From assembly GCA_964602845.1 (NCBI GenBank), contig CAZRSW010000024.1, positions 1-25,753 on the forward strand: DNA of 25,753 nucleotides. Reading direction: 5' to 3'. Shown piece by piece: positions 24,559-25,753 of the stretch (the first letter of the stretch is position 1; the number at the start of each line of letters is the position of its first letter). A program made the translations under genes and the position numbers. The notes under the pieces were generated by a model, which was not told the DNA's origin, searched no databases, and saw only the letters and a list, made by a program, of their open reading frames with translations. Source of the DNA: CAZRSW01 sp964602845. Its GTDB lineage: Bacteria > Chloroflexota > Dehalococcoidia > Lucifugimonadales > UBA826.

Positions 24559-25434
24559 TTATGCCAGGCCCAGTAACGTCAATGCGTCCCTATTAATAAT
24601 CTCGTCGAATGCTGTTTTTGGGAATCCGGGTAAGTTGTGTTGTTCAGCGAAGGTTACCATACCTCTCAAATGGGTAATCGTTTCTTTAGGCGTTGTTAAT
24701 GGCCAGTCAGATCCAAATAGTAACTTGTGAAACACCGACCACTCGTAGGCTAATCTCATCCCGTTGTACATTTGCCATGGTCTGTATAAGAGCCCCGACA
24801 CGTCTGCGTAGACATTAGGATGCTTCCTGATAACGGTTATACAGTCTTCATTCCAGGGATGCCCCATATGAGCCATAATGATTTTCAAGTCAGGAAACAA
24901 CATTGCAATTTCATCCATTACCAGTGGGTGCGTATACCGCAAGGGAGCAGTGCGCATTATGCCAGTGCCTTGGTGAAATAATATTGGGAGTTTATTTTGT
25001 TCTGCATATGAATAGACTTCTAAGGCAGAGCTACTCATAGGCTCAAAATTTTGATAGTTGGGAGCCAACTTCATGCCTTTCAAATCTAATTTATTCACAC
25101 ATCTATCCATTTCATCTATGACATGGGGGTCGTCTGGATGCACGGACATGAATCCTATTACCTTATCTGGGTAAGTATTGGCTAAATTGGAAGCGATATC
25201 ATTTATACTGGTGTGCTCTTTCATCGCGCCTTCAACACGTTCACCTCCATGAGGATTAGCCGCTATTCCGAAGGCGATTGCCATGTCAACATCAACCATT
25301 GCGTTATGAAAGTCTGAAAAACTGTGCGATAGTCGTACGGTGGTGTCTGGTCTCATAATATCGTTATACACTTCTTCATTCTCTGGTACAGGTTCCACGT
25401 GCGTAGGTATATGGGTATGCACATCAACTATCAT
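24559..25434 (-). CDS. Amidohydrolase-2 family metal-dependent hydrolase
   Basis: Predicted TIM-barrel hydrolase or decarboxylase of 291 residues in the amidohydrolase_2 family, which includes 2-pyrone-4,6-dicarboxylate lactonase, ACMS decarboxylase and L-fuconolactonase. Metal ligands: H6-x-H8 at the N-terminus, His in ILFHQGTG, His in IMAHMGHPW and the general-base Asp in FGSDWPLTTP. AGGAG lies before the ATG at 25434. A lactonase or decarboxylase role for a sugar-acid or aromatic-derived intermediate is inferred. A GntR-like palindrome lies 45-54 bp upstream of the start, pointing to regulation by a small acid. Confidence 0.88.
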   Translation of the reverse strand: MIVDVHTHIPTHVEPVPENEEVYNDIMRPDTTVRLSHSFSDFHNAMVDVDMAIAFGIAANPHGGERVEGAMKEHTSINDIASNLANTYPDKVIGFMSVHPDDPHVIDEMDRCVNKLDLKGMKLAPNYQNFEPMSSSALEVYSYAEQNKLPILFHQGTGIMRTAPLRYTHPLVMDEIAMLFPDLKIIMAHMGHPWNEDCITVIRKHPNVYADVSGLLYRPWQMYNGMRLAYEWSVFHKLLFGSDWPLTTPKETITHLRGMVTFAEQHNLPGFPKTAFDEIINRDALTLLGLA

Positions 25435-25462
25435 TAAAATCTCCTATATAGATCTGATACTG

Positions 25463-25512
25463 GGATAAGATCATTAATTTGTATACAACTTATCCTGAAG
25501 ACCGAGATAAGT
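25463..25512. promoter_or_regulatory. Operator-like cluster: TTGTATACAA palindrome and GATAAG motifs
   Basis: The perfect 10-bp palindrome TTGTATACAA (25479-25488) resembles operators of GntR/FadR-type repressors. GATAAG lies at 25464-25469 and 25506-25511 and its complement CTTATC at 25489-25494; GGATAAG and CTTATCC also form an inverted repeat across the palindrome. No regulator gene is present in the window. Confidence 0.45.
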
Positions 25513-25626
25513 ACAGCGTTTACCAACTTTCCTTGGATTAGAGTTCTAAAGTCGTTCCTCTGTCCAAGTATTTATGGTTTGCGTTTCGCTTATAGGTCTA
25601 ATACCATTCGCCTGATAGTCGGTGTG

Positions 25627-25657
25627 AGTATTCCCATCGTTTTGACGGAGGAATACT
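25627..25657. repeat. Inverted repeat/hairpin in a divergent promoter region
   Basis: AGTATTCC (25627-25634) and GGAATACT (25650-25657) are perfect 8-bp arms; a second CGT/ACG pair lies inside the loop. It is 41 bp before the partial gene at 25699. It may be an operator or a 5'-UTR structure; no T-run follows. Confidence 0.5.
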
Positions 25658-25698
25658 AGTCTGCTTTAGGATTTCTCGATTAGTTGGGAGTAATAGAC

Positions 25699-25753
25699 AT
25701 GCCTTACAGTGAGATTAATAAGGAGACACTTCTGTGGATGTACCAGACAATGG
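25699..25753 (+). CDS. Partial gene, probable E1-alpha-like N-terminus
   Basis: An ATG at 25699 has GGGAG (25685-25689) nine bases before it and stays open to the window end, giving MPYSEINKETLLWMYQTM. The pattern LLxMYxTM is what begins the first helix of many thiamine-dependent dehydrogenase E1-alpha proteins (the complete copies here read LLMMMMRRM...IREFEE). Only 18 residues are visible, so the call is tentative. A GTG at 25734, eight bases after AGGAG, in another frame is the alternative start. Confidence 0.5.
   Translation, partial: MPYSEINKETLLWMYQTM

Noticed and set aside
1..25753. tRNA, rRNA or mobile elements
   Set aside because: No T-loop/acceptor pattern, rRNA-like sequence, transposase, integrase or terminal repeats were seen.

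Overview
The window reads as about 25.7 kb of bacterial chromosome in scaffold form, with two 100-N gaps at 14833-14932 and 17971-18070. Genes are short, tightly packed and mostly have clear AGGAG-type ribosome binding sites, with a few GTG and TTG starts. The gene content is catabolic: 2-hydroxyacid oxidase and dehydrogenases, RraA-like and HpcH/HpaI aldolases, SMP-30 lactonase, SDR, sulfatase, amidohydrolase and a 2-oxoacid dehydrogenase complex. There is also an exported lipoprotein with a long (T/V)A(T/P)PEP linker. By inference this fits a free-living, probably marine heterotroph of the Chloroflexota (SAR202/Dehalococcoidia-like), but there is no rRNA or other marker gene to prove it. No tRNA, rRNA, CRISPR array, transposase or phage gene was seen.

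Layout. 280-2020: an aldo/keto reductase (-) diverging from a GNAT acetyltransferase (+). 2329-5137: a compact sugar-acid cassette (PseI/NeuB-type synthase, Gfo/Idh/MocA oxidoreductase, SpsF-type cytidylyltransferase), probably feeding a surface glycan with a nonulosonic-acid-like sugar. 5207-5740: an ankyrin-repeat lipoprotein whose promoter suggests a leaderless mRNA. 5893-9962: FMN 2-hydroxyacid oxidase, RraA-like aldolase, LysE-family exporter, then a sulfatase. 10112-11143: a D-2-hydroxyacid dehydrogenase. 11235-13933 (-): an operon of SDR, SMP-30 lactonase and PHP-domain protein. 14031-16770: YajQ, a gap region, a nitroreductase and a second 2-hydroxyacid dehydrogenase. 16811-18327 (-): one lipoprotein gene with an RTX calcium-binding domain, split by the second assembly gap. 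18530-23624: two almost identical E1-alpha genes in tandem, then E1-beta, E2 and a peroxiredoxin. 23752-25434: HpcH/HpaI aldolase and a convergent amidohydrolase. At 25699 the start of what looks like another E1-alpha gene runs off the window.

Together the genes suggest oxidation and cleavage of sugar acids, 2-hydroxyacids and 2-oxoacids, with a thiamine/lipoate complex as sink. The E3 subunit is not in the window. The most notable points are the E1-alpha tandem pair (931 identical bases between diverged flanks, a gene-conversion or very recent duplication pattern), the gap-split RTX lipoprotein whose 18-bp repeat phase and reading frame agree on a single gene, an E2 with two tandem subunit-binding domains, and a GntR-like operator upstream of the amidohydrolase. 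No wholly unknown multi-gene system could be identified with confidence.
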